Shown here: positions 37,326 to 45,354 of the stretch, in pieces
How the letters are laid out: each line of letters starts with the position of its first letter
Numbering within the stretch: the first letter of the stretch is position 1
Source: an uncultured Clostridia bacterium
GTDB taxonomy: Bacteria > Bacillota > Clostridia > TANB77 > CAG-508
Assembly (NCBI GenBank): GCA_947591045.1
Contig: CANQCV010000009.1
Span: 1 to 51,799 of the forward strand
DNA: 51,799 nucleotides
Reading direction: 5' to 3'
The notes under the pieces: model-generated
Seen by the model: the letters and a program-made list of their open reading frames with translations, nothing else
Database searches by the model: none
Told to the model about the DNA's origin: nothing
Translations under genes and position numbers: made by a program

Positions 37326-38007
37326 ATGGAAATTTTAAAAGTAGAAAATTTAAGCAAAATTTATGGAGAAAATGATACAAAAATTATAGCATTAGATAAT
37401 ATTTCTTTTTCAGTCGAAAAAGGCGAATTTGTAGCAATAATAGGTGCTAGTGGAAGTCGGTAAATCAACATTACTTCATATAATAGGAGGAATTGATGTA
37501 GCTACTTCTGGAAAAGTATACATTGAAAACACAGATTTATCTACATTAAGTGAAAATGAACTTACAATATATAGAAGACGACAAATTGGTTTAATATATC
37601 AATTTTATAATTTAGTTCCTATACTAAATGTAAAGGAAAATATAGAACTCCCATTATTATTAGATAATAAAAAGCCAAATAAAGAAGAATTAAATTCAAT
37701 TATCGAAATGTTAAATTTAAAAGATAGAATAAGCCATTTACCAAGCGAATTATCTGGCGGACAACAGCAAAAAGTGGCAGTTGGTCGTGCAATAATTACT
37801 AAACCTGCAATTATTTTGGCTGATGAACCGACAGGAAACCTGGATACAAAAAATTCAAATGAAATTATATCTTATTTAAAATATTCTAGTAAAAAGTTTC
37901 ATCAAACTATTATTATGGTAACACATAATGAAAATATAGCTTTACAAGCAGATAGAATAATTAAATTAGCGGATGGAAAATTAATATTGGATAAAAAAAT
38001 TAAATAA
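37326..38007 (+). CDS. ABC transporter ATP-binding protein, read through one CGG +1 shift
   Basis: A 226-residue ATPase when joined. The N-terminal 44 residues up to GASGS lie in one frame and the rest, from the Lys of Walker A onward, in another. The join is CGGT at 37458-37461: skipping C gives GASGSGKSTLL, an intact Walker A with the invariant Gly supplied by the shifted GGT. Zero frame stops immediately at TAA. Later motifs are normal: Q loop IYQFYNLVP, signature LSGGQQQKVAVGRA, Walker B IILADEPTGNLD, and IMVTHNE. AGGAGG lies 10 bases before ATG 37326. Together with the permease it forms a MacB/FtsX-type exporter under likely two-component control, perhaps for peptides or envelope stress agents. 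Confidence 0.92.
37458..37461 (+). other. CGGT +1 frameshift site 5 (ABC ATPase Walker A, Gly45)
   Basis: GGA AGT CGG TAA would end the protein. GGA AGT, skip C, GGT AAA TCA ACA reads Gly-Ser-Gly-Lys-Ser-Thr. The shifted codon encodes the near-universal Walker A glycine, so the decoded residue can be identified as Gly with high confidence. Confidence 0.93.
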
Positions 38008-38021
38008 GAGGTGAGAAAAGT

Positions 38022-40604
38022 ATGGGAGTCAATTTTAAATTAGCAGTTAAATATTTAAGTAAAAATAAAAAAAGAACAATTTCTACCATTACAGGAATTA
38101 GTATTGTTACTATTTTGCTTATTACAATTTTATTATTATTTAATACTTATAGGCAATACATGATTGGGTTGCAAAGACAAGATGAAAATTGGGAAGTAAA
38201 ATTTACAGAAATTCCTTATGAAAAAGTATACGGTCTAAAAAATAATACAGATATTAAAGAAGTTTCACTTATACAAGATATAGGAATAAGTAAAGAATTA
38301 GATAATCAAAATAATATACCAGAATATATACATTTAAAAGCATATAATGAAATCGCTATGAAAAATTTGGGGATAAAGCTAATAAAAGGAAATTATCCAC
38401 AAAGAACAGACGAAATCGTAATTAGTCAAAATTTATCTAATAAATATCAAAAAATAGGTAGTTACATAGAATTTTGTATTAATGATACAATAAATAAATA
38501 TAAAATTGTAGGAATTATTAATTCTACAAAATTTGATGTTCTTTCTTTGGAAAACATAACTGTAGGCGCAATTACTTATTTAGATGAAGAAAATTTAGAC
38601 AAAAATACAATATTAGAATCAAGTATAAATTATAAAAATTTGTACAATGTATATGAAAAAACAGAGGAAATATCTCAATTTCTAAAATTAGAGAATAAAG
38701 ATGAAATATTAGAATATAATACTGATTTATTGCACTATTCTGGTATTTGGAATATGAATAGTAAAGAAGATATAAGAATTATAACAGTAATGATATTTTT
38801 TATTATTTTAATTGTTTTAATAGCAATTATCTTTATTTATTCAACATTTAATATTTCCATTTTAAAAAGACAAAAAGAGTTTGCAAATCTAAATTCTCTT
38901 GGTGCAACAAAAAATCAGATATTCAATATTATTATACAAGAAGCCACATTATTATTGTTTTTTTCTATTTTAATAGGAACAATATTTAGTATTTTTATAT
39001 CAAAGGCACTAATAACATATGTAAATAATAATGTTACAAATAATATAAAGGTGGTGTTAGAAAACAATATTCCATATGATAAAGTTCTAATAGCAATATT
39101 AATAACAATTATTACAACATATATTGCAACAATAAGACCTGCAATAAAAGCAAGCAAAATGTCCATTATAATGACATTAAGGGGAAATACACCAAAAATA
39201 AAAATAAATAAAAAATTATTAAAAAAGGAAAATGAATCAATTGAAAAAACATTATCTATTAGAAATTCAGAACAAAATAAGGGTAAATATGTAACACTTA
39301 TTTGTACAGTATCAATTAGTATTTTCATGTTTTTAGTAACACAGGGATATATAAAAAATGCATATCATGGAACAGAAATTGTTCCAGACAATTATAATGT
39401 GTATGTTAGAGATTTTAGAGCAGTAGAAGAAATTAAAACAGCATTTCAACAGACGGGAACTATAAATTCTATGAGCACATACCAAAGAATGGATATGTAT
39501 ACACTTATAGATGATAGTAAGATTAATGAAACATTAAAAAAAGCAATAGAAAGTTCGCCAGATATTAAAAGTGGAGTTTTTGCAACAGTAGATAATGAAT
39601 TTAGGTGTGTATTACTTTCTTTAACAGGAGATGACTATGATAACTATTTGAAAAAATTAAATTTAAGTAAATTGAGAAATAATGAATGTATATTAGTAAA
39701 TTATGACTTTTCAAAAACCAAATATTATGATGGTGTTTACTTTACAAATTATAAGGAAGGAGATTATATATCTTTACGATTTCATGCTCAAAAAGATGGG
39801 TATTCTGAAACAAAATGGAACGGAGATCCGGATTCAATAAAAGATATACAATTTACTTTTTATGGCGATAATCAGCAAAAAATAAATTATCAAATTGCAA
39901 AAGTAGCAAATTTTTTACCCAATGGATTTATTAACAGTTATTCAAGCGGTGTGATTCCTGAGTATATTTATATAATAGTAAATCATGACACATTTTTTGA
40001 TATGGAATCAAGCTATGACAAGGAATTTGGTTATGATGAAGATGATTATATACCTACTATATATATGTCTATAAATACAAATAACAGGGAACTATTAGCA
40101 GAAAAACTAAAACAATTTGAAAATAAATACAATACAAAATATTATCCAGTAATAACATCACAATATATTGATGTTGAAAATAAGGTAGAACAAAAAAGCA
40201 TAACACAAGTCTTTCTTTATGGCTTTATAATATTAATAATGTCAATTACATTTATTAACATTGTAAATGTAGTCATAAATGATACAAATATAAGGCTAAA
40301 AGATTTGTCTACTTTAAAATCAATCGGTATGGATAAAAGAAAATTTAACAAAATGTTATTTTTAGAATATTCGTCATATTTAGGAATTTCGTATGGTATA
40401 GGAATTTTATTAAGTTTATCATTTATATATATAATTTATACTTATACAAATGACCATAAATTTTATAACTTACAAATTCCATATATAGAAATGATTATAA
40501 CAACTATATTATTAATGTTAATATTATTCAGCATTATAAAATATATTAATAAAAAAATTAATAAGGACAACATAATACAGCTTATAAAAGAGGAAAGTAT
40601 TTAG
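38022..40604 (+). CDS. ABC transporter permease, duplicated FtsX type
   Basis: An 860-residue membrane protein. A membrane segment at about 19-40 is followed by an external domain to about 245 and three segments at about 250-385. A second copy of this arrangement follows: a segment near 425, an external domain of about 270 residues (445-715), and three segments at 720-850. FtsX-type signatures are ANLNSLGATKNQIFNI and LSTLKSIGMDKRKFNK. ATG 38022 follows GAGGTGAG, 15 bases after the ATPase stop. The architecture is the two-module MacB-like layout, not the ten-segment BceB layout. The substrate is unknown. Confidence 0.9.
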   Translation: MGVNFKLAVKYLSKNKKRTISTITGISIVTILLITILLLFNTYRQYMIGLQRQDENWEVKFTEIPYEKVYGLKNNTDIKEVSLIQDIGISKELDNQNNIPEYIHLKAYNEIAMKNLGIKLIKGNYPQRTDEIVISQNLSNKYQKIGSYIEFCINDTINKYKIVGIINSTKFDVLSLENITVGAITYLDEENLDKNTILESSINYKNLYNVYEKTEEISQFLKLENKDEILEYNTDLLHYSGIWNMNSKEDIRIITVMIFFIILIVLIAIIFIYSTFNISILKRQKEFANLNSLGATKNQIFNIIIQEATLLLFFSILIGTIFSIFISKALITYVNNNVTNNIKVVLENNIPYDKVLIAILITIITTYIATIRPAIKASKMSIIMTLRGNTPKIKINKKLLKKENESIEKTLSIRNSEQNKGKYVTLICTVSISIFMFLVTQGYIKNAYHGTEIVPDNYNVYVRDFRAVEEIKTAFQQTGTINSMSTYQRMDMYTLIDDSKINETLKKAIESSPDIKSGVFATVDNEFRCVLLSLTGDDYDNYLKKLNLSKLRNNECILVNYDFSKTKYYDGVYFTNYKEGDYISLRFHAQKDGYSETKWNGDPDSIKDIQFTFYGDNQQKINYQIAKVANFLPNGFINSYSSGVIPEYIYIIVNHDTFFDMESSYDKEFGYDEDDYIPTIYMSINTNNRELLAEKLKQFENKYNTKYYPVITSQYIDVENKVEQKSITQVFLYGFIILIMSITFINIVNVVINDTNIRLKDLSTLKSIGMDKRKFNKMLFLEYSSYLGISYGIGILLSLSFIYIIYTYTNDHKFYNLQIPYIEMIITTILLMLILFSIIKYINKKINKDNIIQLIKEESI

Positions 40605-40617
40605 GAGGTTTATTAAA

Positions 40618-40953
40618 TTGGGAAAAGAAAATATAAAAAATAAAATTGCAAAAGAATTAACTTATATAGGATATGATTTTTCACATACCGGAACATTATA
40701 CCTAATAGAAATTCTATTCACAATATATATCAATAATGTTGTTGACTCTATAAACCTTAGTCAAGATATTTATCCATCATTATCAAATAAATATAAAAAA
40801 AGCATAAATTCTATTAAATCCGATATCAATTATGCAACTAATTTAATGTATTCAAGATGCGATGCTAATAGATTAGCAAATTATTTTAACTTTTGTTACG
40901 ATACAAAACCTAATATAAAAACGGTGATATATACTGTACTAAATAAAATATAA
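40618..40953 (+). CDS. lone Spo0A C-terminal-domain-like protein
   Basis: A 111-residue protein starting at TTG 40618, with AGGAGG 8 bases upstream and 13 bases after the permease stop. The sequence follows the Spo0A effector domain from end to end: IAKELTYIGY, GTLYLIEILFTIY, INLSQDIYPSLSNKY, then NSIKSDINYATNLMY, and a final segment like the Spo0A tail. No receiver domain is encoded, so it is not Spo0A itself. Spo0A_C binds DNA, so this is a possible DNA-binding regulator of the transporter cassette. The match is judged by eye; residues at the recognition helix differ from true Spo0A. Confidence 0.68.
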   Translation: MGKENIKNKIAKELTYIGYDFSHTGTLYLIEILFTIYINNVVDSINLSQDIYPSLSNKYKKSINSIKSDINYATNLMYSRCDANRLANYFNFCYDTKPNIKTVIYTVLNKI

Positions 40954-40965
40954 TCAATATCTAAT

Positions 40966-41005
40966 AAAAAAGGAATTAGTCTTTTTGAATACCAATTCCT
41001 TTTTT
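40966..41005. terminator. bidirectional terminator between the transporter cassette and ogg
   Basis: Perfect 12-bp stem AAAAAAGGAATT/AATTCCTTTTTT with a 16-base loop between convergent genes; it ends in T6 in both directions. Confidence 0.85.
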
Positions 41006-41024
41006 ATTTATCTAATTTGAAACT

Positions 41025-41894
41025 TTATGCTAAATCTCTTTTCCAATAAAATAAATATTGTTGTGCAATTCCTTCTAAATTACCATATTTTTGTTTTGCC
41101 AAAGTTTCTATTTGCTTTTTATTTACTTTTGTTTCATCCTCATTTTTTATGTATAAGTCATTCATAACTCTTCTTACCCATACATCAATAGGAAAGACAT
41201 CAAACCTTTTTAGTGTAGAAAATAGTAAAATACAATCTGCGACTTTTGGTCCTATTCCTGATAATTTAAGTAACTCCTCTCTTACTTTTTTTGTATCTTC
41301 TTCTTTATGTAATAATTCTAAATTAATTTCATTATTTAAAACTTTTTGTGTTGTTTCAAAAATATATCTATCCCTAAACCCTGTTCCTAAATTTCTTAAA
41401 TCTTCTTTACTTGCCTTTGATAACTCTTCTACTGTTGGAAAAGTATAGTATTCTTTTCCTTTCCAAACCATTTTGTTTCCATATGCTTTTGATATTCTTT
41501 CTATAATTCCTTTAATTCTTGGAATATTGTTATTTGCAGAAATGATAAAAGAAATTATAGTTTCCCATAAATCTTGATTTAAAATGCGTATTCCTTCACC
41601 ATAATTAATACTATCATATAAATATTTGTCTATTTTTGATAAAGTATCTTTTATTTCTTCATAATTTCTATTTAGGTCAAAATACTCTATACATATCTGT
41701 TTTATATCTTTTTCACATATTCCTGTAAAAACAATATCTTTTTCTTCTTTTTTTACATTTAAAACATTTTTTCCAAATACACCTGTATAGCTTTTATCTG
41801 CTTCTTCATTCCATCTGAAACATTGACCACATTCAAATATATGCTTTGGTTCAAATGATGTAGCATTTTTTAATATATACTTCTGTTCCTGCAT
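41025..41894 (-). CDS. ogg: 8-oxoguanine DNA glycosylase (OGG1 type)
   Basis: A 289-residue HhH-GPD glycosylase that excises 8-oxoguanine. The N-terminal OGG domain has FECGQCFRWNE. The helix-hairpin-helix is KLSGIGPKVADCILLF, with the catalytic Lys in PKVADC. The conserved Asp is in VFPIDVWVRRVM. The C-terminus has GNLEGIAQQYLFYW. This matches eukaryotic-type OGG1 proteins found in Clostridia. ATG 41894 follows AAAGAGGGATAAAA. It converges with the transporter cassette. Confidence 0.93.
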   Translation of the reverse strand: MQEQKYILKNATSFEPKHIFECGQCFRWNEEADKSYTGVFGKNVLNVKKEEKDIVFTGICEKDIKQICIEYFDLNRNYEEIKDTLSKIDKYLYDSINYGEGIRILNQDLWETIISFIISANNNIPRIKGIIERISKAYGNKMVWKGKEYYTFPTVEELSKASKEDLRNLGTGFRDRYIFETTQKVLNNEINLELLHKEEDTKKVREELLKLSGIGPKVADCILLFSTLKRFDVFPIDVWVRRVMNDLYIKNEDETKVNKKQIETLAKQKYGNLEGIAQQYLFYWKRDLA

Positions 41895-41915
41895 TTTTAT
41901 CCCTCTTTAAATATA

Positions 41916-41944
41916 TTGACATTTATTTTTATTTATATTATAAT
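41916..41944 (+). promoter_or_regulatory. consensus promoter of the predicted antitoxin RNA
   Basis: TTGACA, 17 bases, TATAAT: a perfect sigma-A promoter with no protein gene downstream on this strand. Confidence 0.85.
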
Positions 41945-41950
41945 GTTTAT

Positions 41951-42042
41951 AGAAAATAAGGAGCCACAAAATGTGGTTGCCGATTTGGTTGTATAAAGAT
42001 ACACATCTCAAACGAGCAAGCTGAGATGTGCATTTTCATTTT
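41951..42042 (+). ncRNA. predicted antisense antitoxin RNA
   Basis: The transcript from the consensus promoter would run about 90 bases and end at the hairpin CACATCTCA/TGAGATGTG (42002-42030) followed by CATTTTCATTTT. It converges on and overlaps the 3' part of the toxin mRNA, as in bacterial type I antitoxin RNAs. An internal small hairpin, GCCACAAAATGTGGTTGC, lies near 41964. Ends are predicted, not measured. Confidence 0.6.
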
Positions 42043-42154
42043 ATTTGCTTAATATATGTACAAGTACAATTATTAAGGCAAATGCTACAATAGTCACTGC
42101 CACAAGGGCAGAAAAAAGTATAAGTATTAATTGTAATAATAAATTTTCTATCAT
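42041..42154 (-). CDS. small hydrophobic peptide, probable type I toxin
   Basis: A 37-residue peptide, MIENLLLQLILILF onward, with a single long hydrophobic helix and a short C-terminal HILSK. It resembles holin-like or Fst/TxpA-type membrane toxins in size and shape, though not by a specific signature. AAAGGAGGTGG lies upstream of ATG 42154. That ribosome site is half buried in a perfect 7-bp stem (plus-strand arms 42159-42165 and 42175-42181), a common way to hold back toxin translation. A strong promoter lies at 42218-42247, and an antisense RNA is predicted on the other strand. The alternative is a harmless small membrane peptide. Confidence 0.7.
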   Translation of the reverse strand: MIENLLLQLILILFSALVAVTIVAFALIIVLVHILSK

Positions 42155-42217
42155 AAGCACCACCTCCTTTATGTAGGTGGCAACTACATCTCGCTTTTCC
42201 TTATTTTCTATATTAGT

Positions 42218-42247
42218 ATTATATAATTAATTAATATTCAATGTCAA
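42218..42247 (-). promoter_or_regulatory. consensus promoter of the toxin mRNA
   Basis: Minus strand TTGACA, 18 bases, TATAAT. The leader to the ATG would be about 55 bases, and begins with TATAGAAAATAAGGA, a stretch also present at the start of the convergent RNA. Confidence 0.8.
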
Positions 42248-42271
42248 TAGTTCTGCAAACATTTTTTCGTT

Positions 42272-43135
42272 TTATTTAAAACCTTTTCCCCATGCCTCAC
42301 GAGCATTTGATATTACTATAAAAGATTGCGGATCTATATCTTTTGCAATTTCTCTAATTTGAGCAACTTCGTTTCTAGAACCAACACACCAAAGCATCAT
42401 CTTTTTTTCTTTTGTATACATTCCTTTTGCATAAATTGCTGTACTTCCTCTTTCTAGTTTTTCACCAATTTCTTTTGAAATCTCTTTATATTTATTTGAA
42501 ACAATAAACATACTTTTTGTAAAATTAACACCTTCAAAAACAATATCTATCATTTTCCCCATAATATAAATTGCTATTGCTGAATATAGGCCTATTTCAA
42601 TTTCTTTAAATACTATTACATTAAAAAATACAATAATAGTGTCTATAATAACAATTAAATTTCCTGTTCTAAAATGTGAACGGTAAGAGCGTATTACATA
42701 AGAAAGCATGTCTGTTCCACCTGTTGAAGCATGTGCTTTAAGAACTATTGCTGTTCCAATTCCTATGCAAATTCCACCATATATGCATGCCAAAAATTTA
42801 TCTAATGTTAAAGGTTCTATTTTTTCAAATAAGTCTATAAAAAATGATAGTATAACCGTACCAATTATTCCTTTAAATGTAACTTCTTTTCCCACTCTAA
42901 TAAAAGCCATTATAAATAAAGGTATATTTAATATTAAAATTGTAGTTCCAAGTGGAAAATTAAATAAATAATATAAAATTGTGGAAATACCGGCAAAGCC
43001 ACCTGATGATAATTTATTTGGTAGTAGAAATAAAGAAGTCCCAACAGCCATAATTATACAACCAACGGCAATTAAAATAATTTCTCCCACCCATTTTTTT
43101 ATTATTAACCTTATTCTTTTTCTTCTAATATTCAT
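42272..43135 (-). CDS. YitT family membrane protein (DUF161/DUF2179)
   Basis: A 287-residue protein with about five membrane segments (roughly 15-175), including GTSLFLLPNKLSSGGFAGIS and KAHASTGGTDMLSYVIR, followed by a cytoplasmic DUF2179 domain with SRNEVAQIREIAKDIDPQSF. Function in Clostridia is unknown. ATG 43135 is chosen because AGGTGAT lies 7 bases upstream; the open frame extends 33 bases further. That ribosome site lies in the distal arm of a strong hairpin (43140-43181), so translation or transcription into this gene may be restricted. Confidence 0.9.
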   Translation of the reverse strand: MNIRRKRIRLIIKKWVGEIILIAVGCIIMAVGTSLFLLPNKLSSGGFAGISTILYYLFNFPLGTTILILNIPLFIMAFIRVGKEVTFKGIIGTVILSFFIDLFEKIEPLTLDKFLACIYGGICIGIGTAIVLKAHASTGGTDMLSYVIRSYRSHFRTGNLIVIIDTIIVFFNVIVFKEIEIGLYSAIAIYIMGKMIDIVFEGVNFTKSMFIVSNKYKEISKEIGEKLERGSTAIYAKGMYTKEKKMMLWCVGSRNEVAQIREIAKDIDPQSFIVISNAREAWGKGFK

Positions 43136-43139
43136 GATA

Positions 43140-43181
43140 AAATCACCTATTATGAACATTATTTCCAATAATAGGTGATTT
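43140..43181 (-). promoter_or_regulatory. hairpin containing the yitT ribosome site
   Basis: Minus strand AAATCACCTATTAT pairs with ATAATAGGTGATTT, 14 bp with few mismatches, followed by TATC then ATG. The distal arm includes the ribosome site AGGTGAT. It could be a terminator after the radical SAM gene, a translational switch, or both. Confidence 0.7.
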
Positions 43182-43190
43182 ATACTTTAT

Positions 43191-44231
43191 TTATTCGTAT
43201 GTTTTTAATATCTCTAATTTGAACTTTCCGGGCTTTATATCTTTGCTTTCTTCTATTACAACATCAACATCATACATTTCTTTTAATTTCAAAACATTTT
43301 CCTTTTTGTGCCCTATAATTTGATTTATATTTACTTCATTTGCAATTATTTTAACTTTAATTACTTTTGTGTTTATTTTCTTTATCTCATGCAAAATGCT
43401 ATCATACCACATGCTTGATTCTACCAGTTGCCTAAATGCCGGATGAAATGGACCTGCTACTACTTGGCTAGAACTTGTAGAAGGATCTGATATTTCTTCT
43501 GTATTTTGAAGTCCTATTCGTATAACATTAATTTTTTTCTTATTAAATAAAGAAACAATTTCCTTACATCTTTCTACCGCTTGTGTTACTGTAAGTGGCA
43601 CATATTCTCCATTTTCATATTCCTTTTGCAGTGGTGTATCTTTTATTACCAAAACAGGATAAATACGAACTATTTTAGGCTTTAATTTTATAAGCTCTTT
43701 TGCTGTATTTATATCATCTTGTGCTGTACTTTCTGGAAGTCCAACCATCATTTGATGTCCGAGTACAAATCTATGCATACGAATTAATTTTGATGCTTTT
43801 TTTACATCTTCTACACTATGCCCTCTTTTACACTTATTTAATATGTAATTATTCATAGACTGTACACCAAGCTCAATAGTTTTTACATGATATTTTTTTA
43901 GCATTTTCAAAATATCTTTATCAATAGCATCTGGTCTTGTTGAAACTCGTATACTTTTTACCTTTTTATTTTCTATATATGGTATTACCGCCTGTAGTAA
44001 TTCTTCTTGTACTTTTCTATCAATAGCCGTAAAACTCCCTCCAAAAAATGCTACTTCTACATATTTATTATCATCTTTAAAATTACTTAAATAGTATTCT
44101 ATTGTATCTACAACATCTTTTGCAATTACCTGTTTCATTTGTCCACTAATTTTATTTTGATTGCAAAATGTACATTTATTTGGGCAACCCAAATGAGGGA
44201 CAAATATTGGTATAATGTATTCCTTTTTCAT
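43191..44231 (-). CDS. Elp3-like radical SAM protein
   Basis: A 346-residue radical SAM enzyme with the cluster motif CPNKCTFCNQ near residue 16, the Gly-rich FGGSFTAID, STRPDAID and ELGVQSMNN, all typical of the Elp3 radical SAM core. The acetyltransferase half of true Elp3 is absent. Stand-alone members of this type often lie next to rnc in Firmicutes. A tRNA-modification role is plausible but not shown. ATG 44231 follows AGGAGTAAAGAA, 13 bases after the rnc stop. Confidence 0.9.
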   Translation of the reverse strand: MKKEYIIPIFVPHLGCPNKCTFCNQNKISGQMKQVIAKDVVDTIEYYLSNFKDDNKYVEVAFFGGSFTAIDRKVQEELLQAVIPYIENKKVKSIRVSTRPDAIDKDILKMLKKYHVKTIELGVQSMNNYILNKCKRGHSVEDVKKASKLIRMHRFVLGHQMMVGLPESTAQDDINTAKELIKLKPKIVRIYPVLVIKDTPLQKEYENGEYVPLTVTQAVERCKEIVSLFNKKKINVIRIGLQNTEEISDPSTSSSQVVAGPFHPAFRQLVESSMWYDSILHEIKKINTKVIKVKIIANEVNINQIIGHKKENVLKLKEMYDVDVVIEESKDIKPGKFKLEILKTYE

Positions 44232-44244
44232 TTCTTTACTCCTA

Positions 44245-44916
44245 TTATTCTAATACTTTTAATGCATTTTCGGCTGCATTCATTTCTGCACTCTTTTTTG
44301 TTTTTCCACTACCTGTTGCCAAACTTTTTCCATTACATTCTACTTTCACAAAAAAAGTCTTATCATGGTCTGGTCCTTTTGTATCAATGACTTCATATTT
44401 AATTATGACATCTCCATGCTGTTGCAATTTTTCTTGTAAAACAGTTTTATGGTCTTTCATTCCCACATTTTTAGTTGATATTGCGATTTTTTCTTTTAAA
44501 TTATTGATAATAAATTCTTCAGCTTTTTCTAGTCCGCCATCAAAATAAATAGCTGCAATAACTGCCTCTACACTATCTGCAAGAATTGCAGGTTTTTCAT
44601 TTCCATGACAAAAAGCTTCACTTCTTCCAACTAATAAGAAATCACTAAAATTATGCTTTTGTGCAACTTCATATAGGCTATCTTCACATACTACTTCTGC
44701 TCTAACTTTAGTCATTTCTCCTTCTTTTAAGTTAGGATGTTTTTCATAAATATATTTACTTGAAATAAATTCCAAAATACTATCTCCTAAAAACTCCAGT
44801 TTTTCATTACTTGCAATCTTGTTTTCATAAGCATATGAAGTATGAGTCAAAGCATTTCTTAGTAATCCTTTTTCTTTAAAAACATATCCTATGCTTTGTT
44901 CCAAATCTTCTAACAT
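44245..44916 (-). CDS. rnc: ribonuclease III
   Basis: RNase III, 223 residues, cleaves double-stranded RNA in rRNA and mRNA processing. The signature is NEKLEFLGDSILEF with catalytic Glu and Asp, then LADSVEAVIAAIYFDGG with the second acidic pair, and a C-terminal dsRNA-binding domain, KTVLQEKLQQHG through SAEMNAAENALKVLE. ATG 44916 follows AGGAGGTGAAAATA; the GTG 9 bases earlier lies within that ribosome site. acpP lies upstream beyond a terminator, the common plsX-acpP-rnc order. Confidence 0.97.
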   Translation of the reverse strand: MLEDLEQSIGYVFKEKGLLRNALTHTSYAYENKIASNEKLEFLGDSILEFISSKYIYEKHPNLKEGEMTKVRAEVVCEDSLYEVAQKHNFSDFLLVGRSEAFCHGNEKPAILADSVEAVIAAIYFDGGLEKAEEFIINNLKEKIAISTKNVGMKDHKTVLQEKLQQHGDVIIKYEVIDTKGPDHDKTFFVKVECNGKSLATGSGKTKKSAEMNAAENALKVLE

Positions 44917-44959
44917 TATTTTCACCTCCTAATATATACAATAATTATTATACAACACT

Positions 44960-45005
44960 TTTAAAAAAAAGCAAATAACGACTTAACAAAAAAGTGTTAA
45001 GTCGT
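44960..45005 (-). terminator. terminator after acpP
   Basis: Minus strand stem ACGACTTAAC/GTTAAGTCGT with loop ACTTTTTT, then TATTTGCTTTTTTTT. Confidence 0.85.
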
Positions 45006-45024
45006 CATTAATTTTTTATTTTAT

Positions 45025-45267
45025 TTATGCAATATGGTCTTTTATGTAGTCTACTACATCTCCAACTGTAACAACTTTTTCTGCATCACTATCAGGAATT
45101 TCCATATCAAAAGCTTCTTCTAAGGCCATAATTAATTCAACTATATCTAATGAATCAGCTCCTAAGTCATCTATAAAAGATGCTTCCATAGTCACTGCTG
45201 TATCTGCAACTCCTAATTGCTCTACTATAATTCCTTTTACTTTTTCAAAAACTTCTTCTGAACTCAT
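45025..45267 (-). CDS. acpP: acyl carrier protein
   Basis: The 80-residue acidic carrier of fatty-acid synthesis. The phosphopantetheine is attached to the Ser in [18 protein letters not shown] four-helix pattern and the end [10 protein letters not shown] match the family. AAGGAGGTGTATACAT precedes ATG 45267. It follows plsX by 87 bases, the usual plsX-acpP pairing, in which PlsX takes acyl groups from acyl-ACP. Confidence 0.98.
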   Translation of the reverse strand: MSSEEVFEKVKGIIVEQLGVADTAVTMEASFIDDLGADSLDIVELIMALEEAFDMEIPDSDAEKVVTVGDVVDYIKDHIA

Positions 45268-45354
45268 TATATGTATACACCTCCTTAATTTTAAGATAAA
45301 TTATTTACTCTAACAATAATACATATTAATTTAATTGTCAAGATTTTTTACAAA

